In this document: positions 26,550-34,167 of the stretch, in pieces
Position numbering within the stretch: position 1 is the first letter of the stretch
How the letters are laid out: each line of letters begins with the position of its first letter
Assembly: GCA_026416055.1 (NCBI GenBank)
Contig: JAOAFX010000011.1
Location: 1 to 36,795 of the forward strand
Direction: 5' to 3'
Length of the DNA stretch: 36,795 bases
From: Caldifarciminota bacterium
GTDB taxonomy: Bacteria > Hydrothermota > Tepidihabitantia > SM23-42 > JAOAFX01
The notes under the pieces: model-generated
Seen by the model: the letters and a program-made list of their open reading frames with translations, nothing else
Database searches by the model: none
Told to the model about the DNA's origin: nothing
Translations under genes and position numbers: made by a program

Positions 26550-27452
26550 ATGCATGAACTGATAGAAAAAATTGAAGAACTAAAGAAAAAAAGGGATGCT
26601 GTCATTCTTGTGCATAATTACCAGCTTCCTGAAGTCCAGGATATCGGAGATTATGTAGGCGATTCCCTTGAGCTCGCCCGATTTTCCAAAAACACTCAAT
26701 CAAAGGTCATCGTTTTTTGTGGAGTCCATTTCATGGCTGAAACTGCAAAAATTTTTAATCCAGATAAAAAAGTCCTGATGCCCGATATCCATGCTGGATG
26801 TCCTATGGCAAATATGATCGATCCGATACGCTTGATTAAAGAAAAAGAAAAACATCCTGAAGCTGGGGTCATAACCTATATAAATTCTACCGCAGAAGTA
26901 AAAGCCCTTTCTGATATCTGCTGTACCTCGGCAAATGGTGTCAAGGTTGCCAAGAAAATGGAAAAAGATGAAATAATATTCGTGCCTGACAAATACCTTG
27001 GTAGTTATGTAGCACGCCGGGTTCCAGAGAAGAAATTTTATCTTTATAATGGCTATTGTCCGACCCACATGCTCTTCAGCAGAGAAGAGATTCTCAGGTT
27101 GAAAGGGGAATTCCCCGATGCTCTGGTTCTTGCCCACCCAGAGTGTAGAATTGAAGTGCAGGAAATAGCAGACGAAATCTGTTCTACCTCCCAGATGCTA
27201 ACCTTTGCCAGAAATAATCCAGCAAAACGATTTATCATCTGTACCGAGATTGGTTTAATCCACCGTTTAAAAAAAGAGAATCCAGAAAAAGAATTCATTC
27301 CTGGCAACCCCAATGCAATCTGTCCTAATATGAAACTGAACACCCTGGAAAAAATTCTCTGGTCTCTTGAAGATATGAAATATGAAATAAATGTGGATGA
27401 AGAAGTAAGAATAAAAGCACTTAAAGCAATAGAGCGAATGATGGCTATTTAA
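26550..27452 (+). CDS. nadA: Quinolinate synthase
   Basis: The 300-residue [4Fe-4S] enzyme condenses iminoaspartate with dihydroxyacetone phosphate to quinolinate in de novo NAD synthesis. Family motifs are AVILVHNYQLPEVQDIGDYVGDS, FCGVHFMAETAKI (first cluster Cys), NSTAEVKALSDICCTSAN, AHPECR (third-domain Cys region) and NAICPNMKLNTL (last cluster Cys). The length matches the NadA form of ~300 residues. It is oxygen-sensitive, in keeping with an anaerobic lifestyle. nadB and nadC are not in the window. It is encoded 3 nt after the M23 gene. Confidence 0.96.
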   Translation: MHELIEKIEELKKKRDAVILVHNYQLPEVQDIGDYVGDSLELARFSKNTQSKVIVFCGVHFMAETAKIFNPDKKVLMPDIHAGCPMANMIDPIRLIKEKEKHPEAGVITYINSTAEVKALSDICCTSANGVKVAKKMEKDEIIFVPDKYLGSYVARRVPEKKFYLYNGYCPTHMLFSREEILRLKGEFPDALVLAHPECRIEVQEIADEICSTSQMLTFARNNPAKRFIICTEIGLIHRLKKENPEKEFIPGNPNAICPNMKLNTLEKILWSLEDMKYEINVDEEVRIKALKAIERMMAI

Positions 27453-27462
27453 TATTTTATTC

Positions 27463-27490
27463 TTGACATCCGATAAAATCTGAATATAAT
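27463..27490 (+). promoter_or_regulatory. Promoter of the rho operon
   Basis: TTGACA (27463-27468), 16-nt spacer, TATAAT (27485-27490), a full consensus. Unlike most promoters here it is followed by a leader of about 99 nt before the start codon. Confidence 0.85.
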
Positions 27491-27496
27491 TGTTTA

Positions 27497-27595
27497 AATT
27501 GTGAGTTCAGTAAACAATATTTACCTTAACCTTTACGACTTATTCTCTTAAGCCGAGCTTAAATAAATAGTGGTTACAAAGGAGGCTTTAAAACT
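27497..27595 (+). promoter_or_regulatory. rho mRNA leader with hairpin and strong Shine-Dalgarno
   Basis: The leader contains a perfect inverted repeat TTAAGC-CGA-GCTTAA (27548-27562) and AAAGGAGG (27578-27585), 10 nt before the rho ATG. A short CCTTT (27530-27534) could pair with the Shine-Dalgarno. A leader on rho is interesting because rho is autoregulated by attenuation in Escherichia coli; regulation here is inference. Confidence 0.55.
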
Positions 27596-28852
27596 ATGGA
27601 AATTACCGAGCTTAAAAAGAAAAAGGTTACCGAACTCCACCAGATTGCCAAAGAACTGGGTTTGAGTAACTATACGGATCTGAAAAAGCAGGATCTGATT
27701 CATGCTATTATAGAAGCGGAAACGAAGCGGACCGAACTCGTTCCAGTAGAAGGAGTCCTTCAGATCCATCCAGAAGGATATGGATTCCTTCGTTCACCAA
27801 ATTTTAATTATCTCCAGAGTCCGGATGATATATATCTTTCAATCTCTCAGATACGCAAATTCAATTTGAAGGTGGGTGACAGCATAAAAGGACTCGCCCG
27901 TCCACCAAGGGAAGGTGAGCGCTATTTTGCTATGATCAAGATTGAATATGTAAACGATATTCCGCTTGCTGAATTCACTGAGAGGGTTCTTTTTGACAAT
28001 CTCACACCCCTTTATCCTAATGAAAGGATTCACCTGGAAGTCGAAGGAAAAAACGATCTCTCAATGCGGATAATAGATCTCTTTACGCCAATCGGTAAGG
28101 GGCAGAGGGGACTTATTGTGTCGCCGCCACGGGCTGGTAAGACTGTCATTCTCCAGAAGATTGCAAATTCTATCACCATCAATCATCCGGAAATAAAATT
28201 GATCGTTTTGTTGATTGACGAGCGTCCTGAAGAGGTAACTGATTTTGAAAGGTCAGTACAGGCTGAAGTCATTTCTTCCACATTTGATGAAACACCAGAG
28301 CGTCATACCGAAGTTGCGGAAATAATTCTGGAAAGGGCAAAAAGACTTGTGGAATCAAAAAAGGATGTGGTAATACTTTTGGATAGTCTGACCCGTCTGG
28401 CACGGGCGTATAATGCTATTGTGCCGCATTCTGGAAAGACACTCTCCGGTGGCCTCGATTCCACCGCATTACAGAAACCGAAAAAATTCTTTGGTTCGGC
28501 ACGCAAGATAGAAGAAGGGGGAAGTCTGACAATCATTGCTACTGCCCTTATCGATACCGGAAGCAGGATGGATGAGGTGATCTTTGAAGAGTTTAAAGGG
28601 ACGGGAAATTTAGAAATGGTGCTGGACCGCCGCCTTTCTGACCGTCGCATCTTTCCGGCTCTTGACCTCTACAAATCAGGAACGAGAAAGGAAGAGTTGC
28701 TTCTGAGTGAATTTGAATTAAATCGGTTATGGATATTGAGAAAACTCCTTTCTGAAATGAATACAATTGAACAGATGGAATTCATTATTGAAAGGATGCA
28801 GCGGACAAAAAATAATAAAGAATTCCTGGAATCAATGAGTGATGCTACATAA
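27596..28852 (+). CDS. rho: Transcription termination factor Rho
   Basis: This 418-residue hexameric RNA-dependent helicase ends transcription at many genes. The N-terminal Rho_N (SAP-like) domain starts [20 protein letters not shown], and the cold-shock-like RNA-binding domain has the RNP1-like GYGFLR. The ATPase core has Walker A SPPRAGKT (176-183), [13 protein letters not shown] (Walker B region) and [12 protein letters not shown], with Q/R-loop segments [30 protein letters not shown]. The length matches the E. coli protein (419). It is first in a rho-rpmE-prfB unit, an order found in many bacteria for rho-rpmE. Few intrinsic terminators are visible in this window, so Rho may carry much of the termination load. 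Confidence 0.98.
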   Translation: MEITELKKKKVTELHQIAKELGLSNYTDLKKQDLIHAIIEAETKRTELVPVEGVLQIHPEGYGFLRSPNFNYLQSPDDIYLSISQIRKFNLKVGDSIKGLARPPREGERYFAMIKIEYVNDIPLAEFTERVLFDNLTPLYPNERIHLEVEGKNDLSMRIIDLFTPIGKGQRGLIVSPPRAGKTVILQKIANSITINHPEIKLIVLLIDERPEEVTDFERSVQAEVISSTFDETPERHTEVAEIILERAKRLVESKKDVVILLDSLTRLARAYNAIVPHSGKTLSGGLDSTALQKPKKFFGSARKIEEGGSLTIIATALIDTGSRMDEVIFEEFKGTGNLEMVLDRRLSDRRIFPALDLYKSGTRKEELLLSEFELNRLWILRKLLSEMNTIEQMEFIIERMQRTKNNKEFLESMSDAT

Positions 28853-28867
28853 CGCAGGAGGTTTATA

Positions 28868-29098
28868 ATGAAAAAGGGGATTCATCCCAAATATGTTCCG
28901 TGTGTGATTACCTGTGCCTGTGGCAATCGGGTGGAAACATACTCTGTAAAGGAAAAAATATCTGTGGATATATGTTCCCGTTGCCACCCCTATTTTACAG
29001 GTAAACAGAAGATAGTTGATTCAGCCGGCCGGGTCGAAAGATTTATCAAAAAATATCAACAAAAGCCAAGGTCTTCTCCAAGGAAGAAAACCGAATAG
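28868..29098 (+). CDS. rpmE: 50S ribosomal protein bL31
   Basis: A 76-residue ribosomal protein starting [11 protein letters not shown]. Four Cys (C12 and C16 in CVITC, then CSRC) indicate the zinc-binding C+ form. [20 protein letters not shown] is the family signature. AGGAGG lies 6 nt before the ATG. The gene is 15 nt after rho and 8 nt before prfB. Confidence 0.96.
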   Translation: MKKGIHPKYVPCVITCACGNRVETYSVKEKISVDICSRCHPYFTGKQKIVDSAGRVERFIKKYQQKPRSSPRKKTE

Positions 29099-29106
29099 GT
29101 TTTAAC

Positions 29107-30229
29107 ATGAAGAAACCGAATAAGTTTGTATCTCTTACACTCAATGAGGTAAAGGAATTGAGGAAAAAATACAATATTCTAAAGGAGCATCTTTGACCCC
29201 AACAGGATTATACAACAATTAAAGAAACTCCAGGAAGAAGCAAATCAACCGAATTTCTGGGCAAATAAAGAAAGGGCCCAAAAAGTGATGGCTGAGATTG
29301 ATGAGAAGCAGGGTTATCTCGATCGTCTGAAAGAGATAGACAACGGGATAACATTTTTAAATGAACTCCTTGAACTGACTGATATTGATGATGAGATACT
29401 GAAGGACGCAGAACAGGAATTAAAGAATATCACACAGAAAATAAAAGATTTAGAAATTCAATTACTGCTGGGTGGGGGAGATGACAGCAAAAATTGTTTG
29501 ATAACAATCCATCCTGGTGCCGGAGGTACTGAATCATGTGATTGGGCTGAAATGCTTTTGAGGATGTATACGCGTTATATTCAATCCAAAAATTTTTCCT
29601 ATCGAATAATAGACTTGCTCCCAGGTGAAATTGCGGGTATAAAGGATGCCACGATTGAGGTGAATGGCAAGTATGCCTACGGACTTTTGAAAGCCGAAAC
29701 CGGTATCCACCGCCTTGTCCGTATATCACCTTTTGATGCCAATCAGAAAAGACACACTTCATTTGCCTCGGTATTCGTCTATCCCGAGGTTGAAGAAGTA
29801 AGTTTTGAAATAAAAGATGATGATTTAAAAATTGAGACATTTCGTGCAGGTGGCCATGGTGGGCAGAATGTAAACAAGGTTTCTTCAGCAGTAAGGATAA
29901 CCCATATCCCGACCGGAATCACTGTTCAGTGTCAGAATGAGCGGTCTCAGTATTTGAATAAAGTGACAGCGATGAAGATTCTAAAATCTCGCCTTTATAA
30001 TTATTACAAGCAGCAGGAAGAAGAAAAATTGAATAAACTTGAAGCCCAGAAAACGGAAATTGCCTGGGGCCATCAAATCCGCTCTTATATTTTTCATCCC
30101 TATAAACTTGTAAAAGACCACCGCACTGGATACGAAACGACTCAAATTGAACGGGTGATGGACGGAGAAATTGACGACTTCATCTATGCATATCTTAACA
30201 TGATTGTAAGGAAATCATCCAGTAGTTGA
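29107..30229 (+). CDS. prfB: Peptide chain release factor 2, expressed by programmed +1 frameshift
   Basis: The product is read as 29107-29193 joined to 29195-30229, 373 residues. The first frame encodes 29 residues ([20 protein letters not shown]...) and ends at UGA 29194-29196; a +1 shift at CUU-U gives [14 protein letters not shown] and the normal RF2 body. Stop-codon recognition S207-P-F209 identifies RF2 (UGA/UAA), and the peptidyl-hydrolysis motif is G251-G-Q253 in [10 protein letters not shown]. The length matches E. coli RF2. A call starting at 29285 would lose the N-terminal domain. Presence of RF2 and its UGA sensor shows that UGA is a stop in this organism. Confidence 0.95.
29182..29197 (+). 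promoter_or_regulatory. prfB: prfB +1 recoding site (internal Shine-Dalgarno, CUU UGA C)
   Basis: AAGGAG, a 3-nt spacer CAT and CTT TGA C form the classical RF2 autoregulatory site: when RF2 is scarce the ribosome pauses at UGA, the internal Shine-Dalgarno pulls the mRNA and tRNA-Leu slips from CUU to UUU. Spacing and slip codon match the E. coli site. Confidence 0.95.
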
Positions 30230-30253
30230 CAGAACTTATAATTACAGTATAAT
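30226..30253 (+). promoter_or_regulatory. Promoter of the TPR membrane protein operon (leaderless)
   Basis: TTGACA (30226-30231), 16-nt spacer, TATAAT (30248-30253), 5 nt, ATG at 30259. The -35 box overlaps the prfB stop codon (30227-30229). Confidence 0.87.
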
Positions 30254-30258
30254 TCATC

Positions 30259-31980
30259 ATGGTGTTTATTCTCATCTTTATTCTGAGTTTCAACCGTGAA
30301 TATCAAAATTTTATAAATTCACCTCAAAGTGAATCAATATTTGTCCATCTGATGCGTGATAAAACAAAGTTGAACGAGTATAAAAACAACCCAATCATTT
30401 TATGGTTCTGGCGTAGTAAAACAAATGATACAAAGGTTGATTCTTTTCTAAAAAACTTAAGTATTCCAAGGAATCCATATCTTTCTGGGGTATTGAGGTG
30501 GGAAGCAAAGGAATCAAAAGACCTGATTGAGAAATATAATAAAATAAAATTGGCAATTCATTTTGATTCGCTATCAATAGAAAACTTTCTGTCACTAATA
30601 AACCTCGGTATAAGTTCGCGAAATTCTAATTTTTTAAAAGAAGCCCTCACCCTGCCTGTCTTTTCTGATTTCCGCAATCAAATATTCCTTTTAGGAAATT
30701 TATCTATTCTTTTAATCATTGCCCTCTTGGTTAACTTTTTTGTGTTTATTATAGTAAAATTTATAAATTATCTGCCAGTTTTGTGTCACAAACTTGACCC
30801 GATGGGTCATAATCTGCTAAAAGGGATGCTGGGTTTTGCCCTTTTGTTAATTCCAATTCTGGTGTTGAGAAATCTTTATCTAACTTTGATTATTTATAGC
30901 ATTATTCTTACATTCATAATGAATAACCGGGAAAGAAACTGGCTCAGAATTAATTTAATCCTTGTGGTAACGATTGCTGTTATCATGTCAATGTTTAACT
31001 TCGTTTCTTTTCTCAAAGGGCAGGACAAAACGTATTATCTCTATCAAATGGTGGCAATGGATGGTGACATTAGAATCAATCCCGAATCAAGATTAGAAAA
31101 AGAGGTGCTTGCTTATGCCCTCAAAAAACAGGGGCAATATGATGAAGCCCTGGCGTTATATGAAGATTTATATTACAACCAGAATCTCCGGAGTGTGGAT
31201 ATTTTGAATAATCTCGCCAACCTTTATGCAATATACGAGGAAGATGAAAGGGCTGAAGAACTTTATCGTAAGGCGATGCTGAGCGACCGTGGTGAACCCT
31301 ATTTCAATCTCGCGCTTCTTAAATACCGAAAGATTGAATATCTATCGGCAGGGGAACTCATGGAACAGGCAAGGCAACGTGGTTTTATCCGTGCCCAGAG
31401 TGAACCGGTGGATATAGCTCCAGGGACAAAATGGCTTTATAATCTTCTCATAAAACCCGGTTTAAACTTCTCCGGTCCTGTTAAAATTCCATACCTGCTG
31501 ATCTTATTGCTGATATTTTTCTTTACCTTTATTCCTTTTAAAATTCCACCGCCCTATCGCTGTGCAATCTGCGGAAAACCGGTCTGCCGAGCGTGTGCTG
31601 AAGAAACTGGTGATGAATTCCAATGCCAGGGATGTGCAAAAAAATTGAATGCAACCAAAAATGAGGAGATCGAAGAAGAATTAAAAGAATCCCTGGGCAG
31701 GTTCCACAGATTTATCAAAAGGGCACTTTCAGTTGGTTTAAACATCATCCTGCCTGGAGCAGGATTGATTTATAAAAACAAAAACTTTGCGGGATTGAGT
31801 ATTACCTTCCTGGCGGTAATGGCATATACACCGATCCTTATGAAATCCCATTTCGTCAGACCATCAGGATGGATATGCCTTTCCCTGACACCGATATTAT
31901 TACCTGTGGCAGCGATCGTCCTTCTCTTCTGTTATGTTCTTTCTTTCCTCTTCTTACCAGGAGGTGGTGATGCCGATTGA
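30259..31980 (+). CDS. Polytopic membrane protein with TPR segment and cysteine zinc-finger
   Basis: I do not recognise this 573-residue protein as a named family. The N-terminus is hydrophobic (VFILIFILSF). Helices near residues 150-175, 190-215 and 220-250 form a membrane block (LLIIALLVNFFVFIIVKF, then others). TPR-like repeats follow at about 285-385 (EVLAYALKKQGQYDEALALYEDLYY, DILNNLANLYAIYEEDERAEELY). After another helix (YLLILLLIFFFTFIPF) comes CAICGKPVCRACAEETGDEF with CQGC, a three-pair Cys zinc finger like a B-box. The end has two to three helices, the first with the glycine-rich LSVGLNIILPGAGLIY. It starts at ATG 30259, 5 nt after the -10 box. The 3' end overlaps the DUF4388 gene by 11 nt, suggesting joint function. 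Confidence 0.75.
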   Translation: MVFILIFILSFNREYQNFINSPQSESIFVHLMRDKTKLNEYKNNPIILWFWRSKTNDTKVDSFLKNLSIPRNPYLSGVLRWEAKESKDLIEKYNKIKLAIHFDSLSIENFLSLINLGISSRNSNFLKEALTLPVFSDFRNQIFLLGNLSILLIIALLVNFFVFIIVKFINYLPVLCHKLDPMGHNLLKGMLGFALLLIPILVLRNLYLTLIIYSIILTFIMNNRERNWLRINLILVVTIAVIMSMFNFVSFLKGQDKTYYLYQMVAMDGDIRINPESRLEKEVLAYALKKQGQYDEALALYEDLYYNQNLRSVDILNNLANLYAIYEEDERAEELYRKAMLSDRGEPYFNLALLKYRKIEYLSAGELMEQARQRGFIRAQSEPVDIAPGTKWLYNLLIKPGLNFSGPVKIPYLLILLLIFFFTFIPFKIPPPYRCAICGKPVCRACAEETGDEFQCQGCAKKLNATKNEEIEEELKESLGRFHRFIKRALSVGLNIILPGAGLIYKNKNFAGLSITFLAVMAYTPILMKSHFVRPSGWICLSLTPILLPVAAIVLLFCYVLSFLFLPGGGDAD

Positions 31981-32941
31981 AGGTAATTTAAAAAGCATAA
32001 ATTTTGCAAGCATACTTCAATTAATCGCCCAGGAAAGGCTGACCGGTGTTTTAAAGATAAAAAGAAAAACTGAACTTGTGGACATTGGATTTATAGAAGG
32101 GCAGATTACAGGTGCATTTTTTGAAAAAGGTGAAAAGGTCGAACGACTGGAAAATTACCTCGTCCGTTCCGGATTTATCAAAAAAAATCTCTACGATATG
32201 ATAAAAGAAATACATGAAGAGACAAAGCGTCCAATAATGAATATCATCATCGATGATAAGTATCTCACTATGGAAGAAGTGGAACGCATCATCAAATTCA
32301 AAATTCAAGAAGTGATTGATGAAGTATTTACCTGGCAGGATGGTGAATTTAAATTTGAAGAAGGCGCAATAATTTATCCCAAAAGTCTTATTAAGATCAG
32401 ATTGAATACTGAAAATATTGTTCTGGAATCTGCACGCCGGTTTGATGAATGGCCACGAATTGTAAGCCAGATTCCTTCACCAGATCTGGTATTTAAAAAA
32501 GTGGAACGTCCAGAATTAAAACTAAAATTACCTGAAGATGAATTACGAGTTCTTTCACTCGTTGATGGACACCGGAGTGTGAATGACCTTGTGGATATAT
32601 CAGGATTAGGGAAATTTCACACATATTCCTGCCTTTATCATCTTTTAACAACAGGGCAGATTGAACTTGCCTATGCAAAACCCACACCAAAAGTAACAAA
32701 ACCAAAAAAAGAGATTTCTTTAAAATTTCTCACCACCCCGGCAACGATTCTTTTATTCTTTTTAATAATATTTTTAGAAATTCTGATCGGCAATGTCTTT
32801 GTTAAAAAGATTAATCTTGACATCGATTTTTTAAATATTGACTATATGGAAGAAGATTTGTATGATTATAAAAAAGTATTCTTCTACAAAAACAATCGCC
32901 TTCCTTCAGATTCTGAAGTGAAGAATATTTTCAAAAAATGA
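31970..32941 (+). CDS. DUF4388 (PatA-like N-terminal) protein with C-terminal membrane helix
   Basis: The 323-residue protein begins MPIEGNLKSINFASILQLIAQERLTGVLKI, the DUF4388 signature (GNL-x-x-I-x-x-x-LLQ-L plus TG-x-L-x-I), a domain found in gliding, twitching and signalling proteins of many phyla. A middle helical region resembles the type II secretion GspE N-terminal-like fold (YLVRSGFI, MEEVERIIKFKIQEVIDEVFTW), and a winged-helix-like segment (ELRVLSLVDGHRSVNDLVDISG) follows. One transmembrane helix lies near residues 250-270 (ATILLFFLIIFLEILIG), with a short tail. The ATG at 31970 is chosen for AGGAGG 5 nt upstream; an upstream in-frame ATG lacks such a site. A link to the pilM gene 4 kb away is possible but speculative. 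Confidence 0.82.
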   Translation: MPIEGNLKSINFASILQLIAQERLTGVLKIKRKTELVDIGFIEGQITGAFFEKGEKVERLENYLVRSGFIKKNLYDMIKEIHEETKRPIMNIIIDDKYLTMEEVERIIKFKIQEVIDEVFTWQDGEFKFEEGAIIYPKSLIKIRLNTENIVLESARRFDEWPRIVSQIPSPDLVFKKVERPELKLKLPEDELRVLSLVDGHRSVNDLVDISGLGKFHTYSCLYHLLTTGQIELAYAKPTPKVTKPKKEISLKFLTTPATILLFFLIIFLEILIGNVFVKKINLDIDFLNIDYMEEDLYDYKKVFFYKNNRLPSDSEVKNIFKK

Positions 32942-32953
32942 AAAGGGCTCGTT

Positions 32954-33925
32954 ATGTTATACAAAGATGCGGGCGTCGATATTAACCGTCTGAATAAGTT
33001 AAAAAAAGGGATTGGTAAGCAGATAGAGAAAACCCTGCCCCGGGAATCCCTTTTTGGATTGTTTGGAGGCATCTATCCAATGGGTGATAAGTTTATAATC
33101 GCCAGCGTTGATAGCGTGGGAACCAAGATTCTCATTGCCTGTGCCACCGGCATCCATAAAACTGTAGGAATCGATATAGTAAATCACTGCGTCAATGATA
33201 TCCTCACCACCGGTGCATTACCTTTATTTTTTATGGATTATATAGGATTTTCAGAAGTAAGTAATGGTGTTCTCAAAGATGTTATGAAAGGGCTGGTCAA
33301 CGCCTGCAAAAAAGAGAAGATGGCATTGATAGGTGGCGAAACTGCACAACTCAAAAGATTTTATCCAAAAGGTGTTTATGACCTTGTCGGTTTTATAGTA
33401 GGAATAGTGGACAAGCAGGATTATATCAACCCCCAGCGAATAGAACCCGGTGACATTCTTCTGGGGTTAAAATCCTCAGGCCTCCACACCAATGGTTATA
33501 CACTGGCACGAAGGGTTCTATTTAAAAAATACAGTCTTTCATCATATATTCCCGGTCTCAAATGCACACTTGCCGAAGAGCTTCTAAAAGTCCATAAATC
33601 GTATCGTCGGGAACTTGAGCCACGATTGAAATATATAGATGGCATTGCCCATATCACGGGTGGGGGTTTTTATGATAATATTGAAAGGATATTACCTCCT
33701 GGAACTTCGGCGATAATAAGAAAGAAATCATGGAAGGTTCCTGTGATCTTCAAGATTATCCAGGAAACAGGAAAGATTCCAGAAGAGGAGATGTATCGCG
33801 TATTCAATATGGGCATTGGTATGGTGGTGATAATAAAACCACAGAATTTAAAATTTTTCAAGCCAGTAAATCCAGTTATAATCGGTGAGATTGAAAAAGG
33901 TGAGAAAAAAGTTAAAATAGAGTAG
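32954..33925 (+). CDS. purM: Phosphoribosylformylglycinamidine cyclo-ligase (AIR synthase)
   Basis: This 323-residue ATP-dependent enzyme forms aminoimidazole ribotide in de novo purine synthesis. The N-terminal MLYKDAGVDINRLNKL, the ATP-binding DSVGTKILIA, VGIDIVNHCVNDILTTGALPLFFMDYI, GGETAQL and HITGGGFYDNIERILP are family hallmarks. The length is somewhat below the ~345 of E. coli, mainly at the C-terminus, but all motifs are present. It follows the DUF4388 gene by 12 nt with no other purine gene nearby. Its stop is 1 nt from the stop of a convergent gene. Confidence 0.96.
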   Translation: MLYKDAGVDINRLNKLKKGIGKQIEKTLPRESLFGLFGGIYPMGDKFIIASVDSVGTKILIACATGIHKTVGIDIVNHCVNDILTTGALPLFFMDYIGFSEVSNGVLKDVMKGLVNACKKEKMALIGGETAQLKRFYPKGVYDLVGFIVGIVDKQDYINPQRIEPGDILLGLKSSGLHTNGYTLARRVLFKKYSLSSYIPGLKCTLAEELLKVHKSYRRELEPRLKYIDGIAHITGGGFYDNIERILPPGTSAIIRKKSWKVPVIFKIIQETGKIPEEEMYRVFNMGIGMVVIIKPQNLKFFKPVNPVIIGEIEKGEKKVKIE

Positions 33926-33926
33926 A

Positions 33927-34127
33927 CTAAAGAGTAAAAGGCTCCTGACCTTTTAATCGGTTGTCAATGAAAATATTGCTTAATCCGTACAACTGCATTA
34001 TTTCTTCGTAAAAAAATGTTGAATCACATTGGGGGCAGATGTAATCACCATCCTGATTAATTATCAAATCGACATACCTTGAAGTGAACAGACAGTAAGG
34101 ACAAAGTATTTTGTCAAACTTTGCCAT
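33927..34127 (-). CDS. Small zinc-ribbon protein, 66 aa
   Basis: This hypothetical protein, MAKFDKILCPYC followed about 20 residues later by CPQC, forms one zinc ribbon, then a short helical tail. It may bind nucleic acid or another protein, but nothing identifies its role. The ATG at 34127 is chosen because a TATAAT box ends 5 nt upstream; an in-frame TTG six bases upstream touches that box. Its own promoter and intact Cys pairs support it as a real gene. The 3' end is 1 nt from the convergent purM stop. Confidence 0.78.
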   Translation of the reverse strand: MAKFDKILCPYCLFTSRYVDLIINQDGDYICPQCDSTFFYEEIMQLYGLSNIFIDNRLKGQEPFTL

Positions 34128-34132
34128 ACTCA

Positions 34133-34160
34133 ATTATATAGTAACTCAACCATAAGTCAA
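34133..34160 (-). promoter_or_regulatory. Promoter of the zinc-ribbon gene (leaderless)
   Basis: On the minus strand TTGACT (34160-34155), 16-nt spacer, TATAAT (34138-34133), 5 nt, ATG at 34127. It sits in the 34-nt gap after the isomerase stop. Confidence 0.85.
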
Positions 34161-34167
34161 TAATAAA

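Noticed and set aside
29107-29196. prfB as a frameshifted pseudogene
   Set aside because: The frame break is exactly at the conserved RF2 recoding site and both frames encode RF2.
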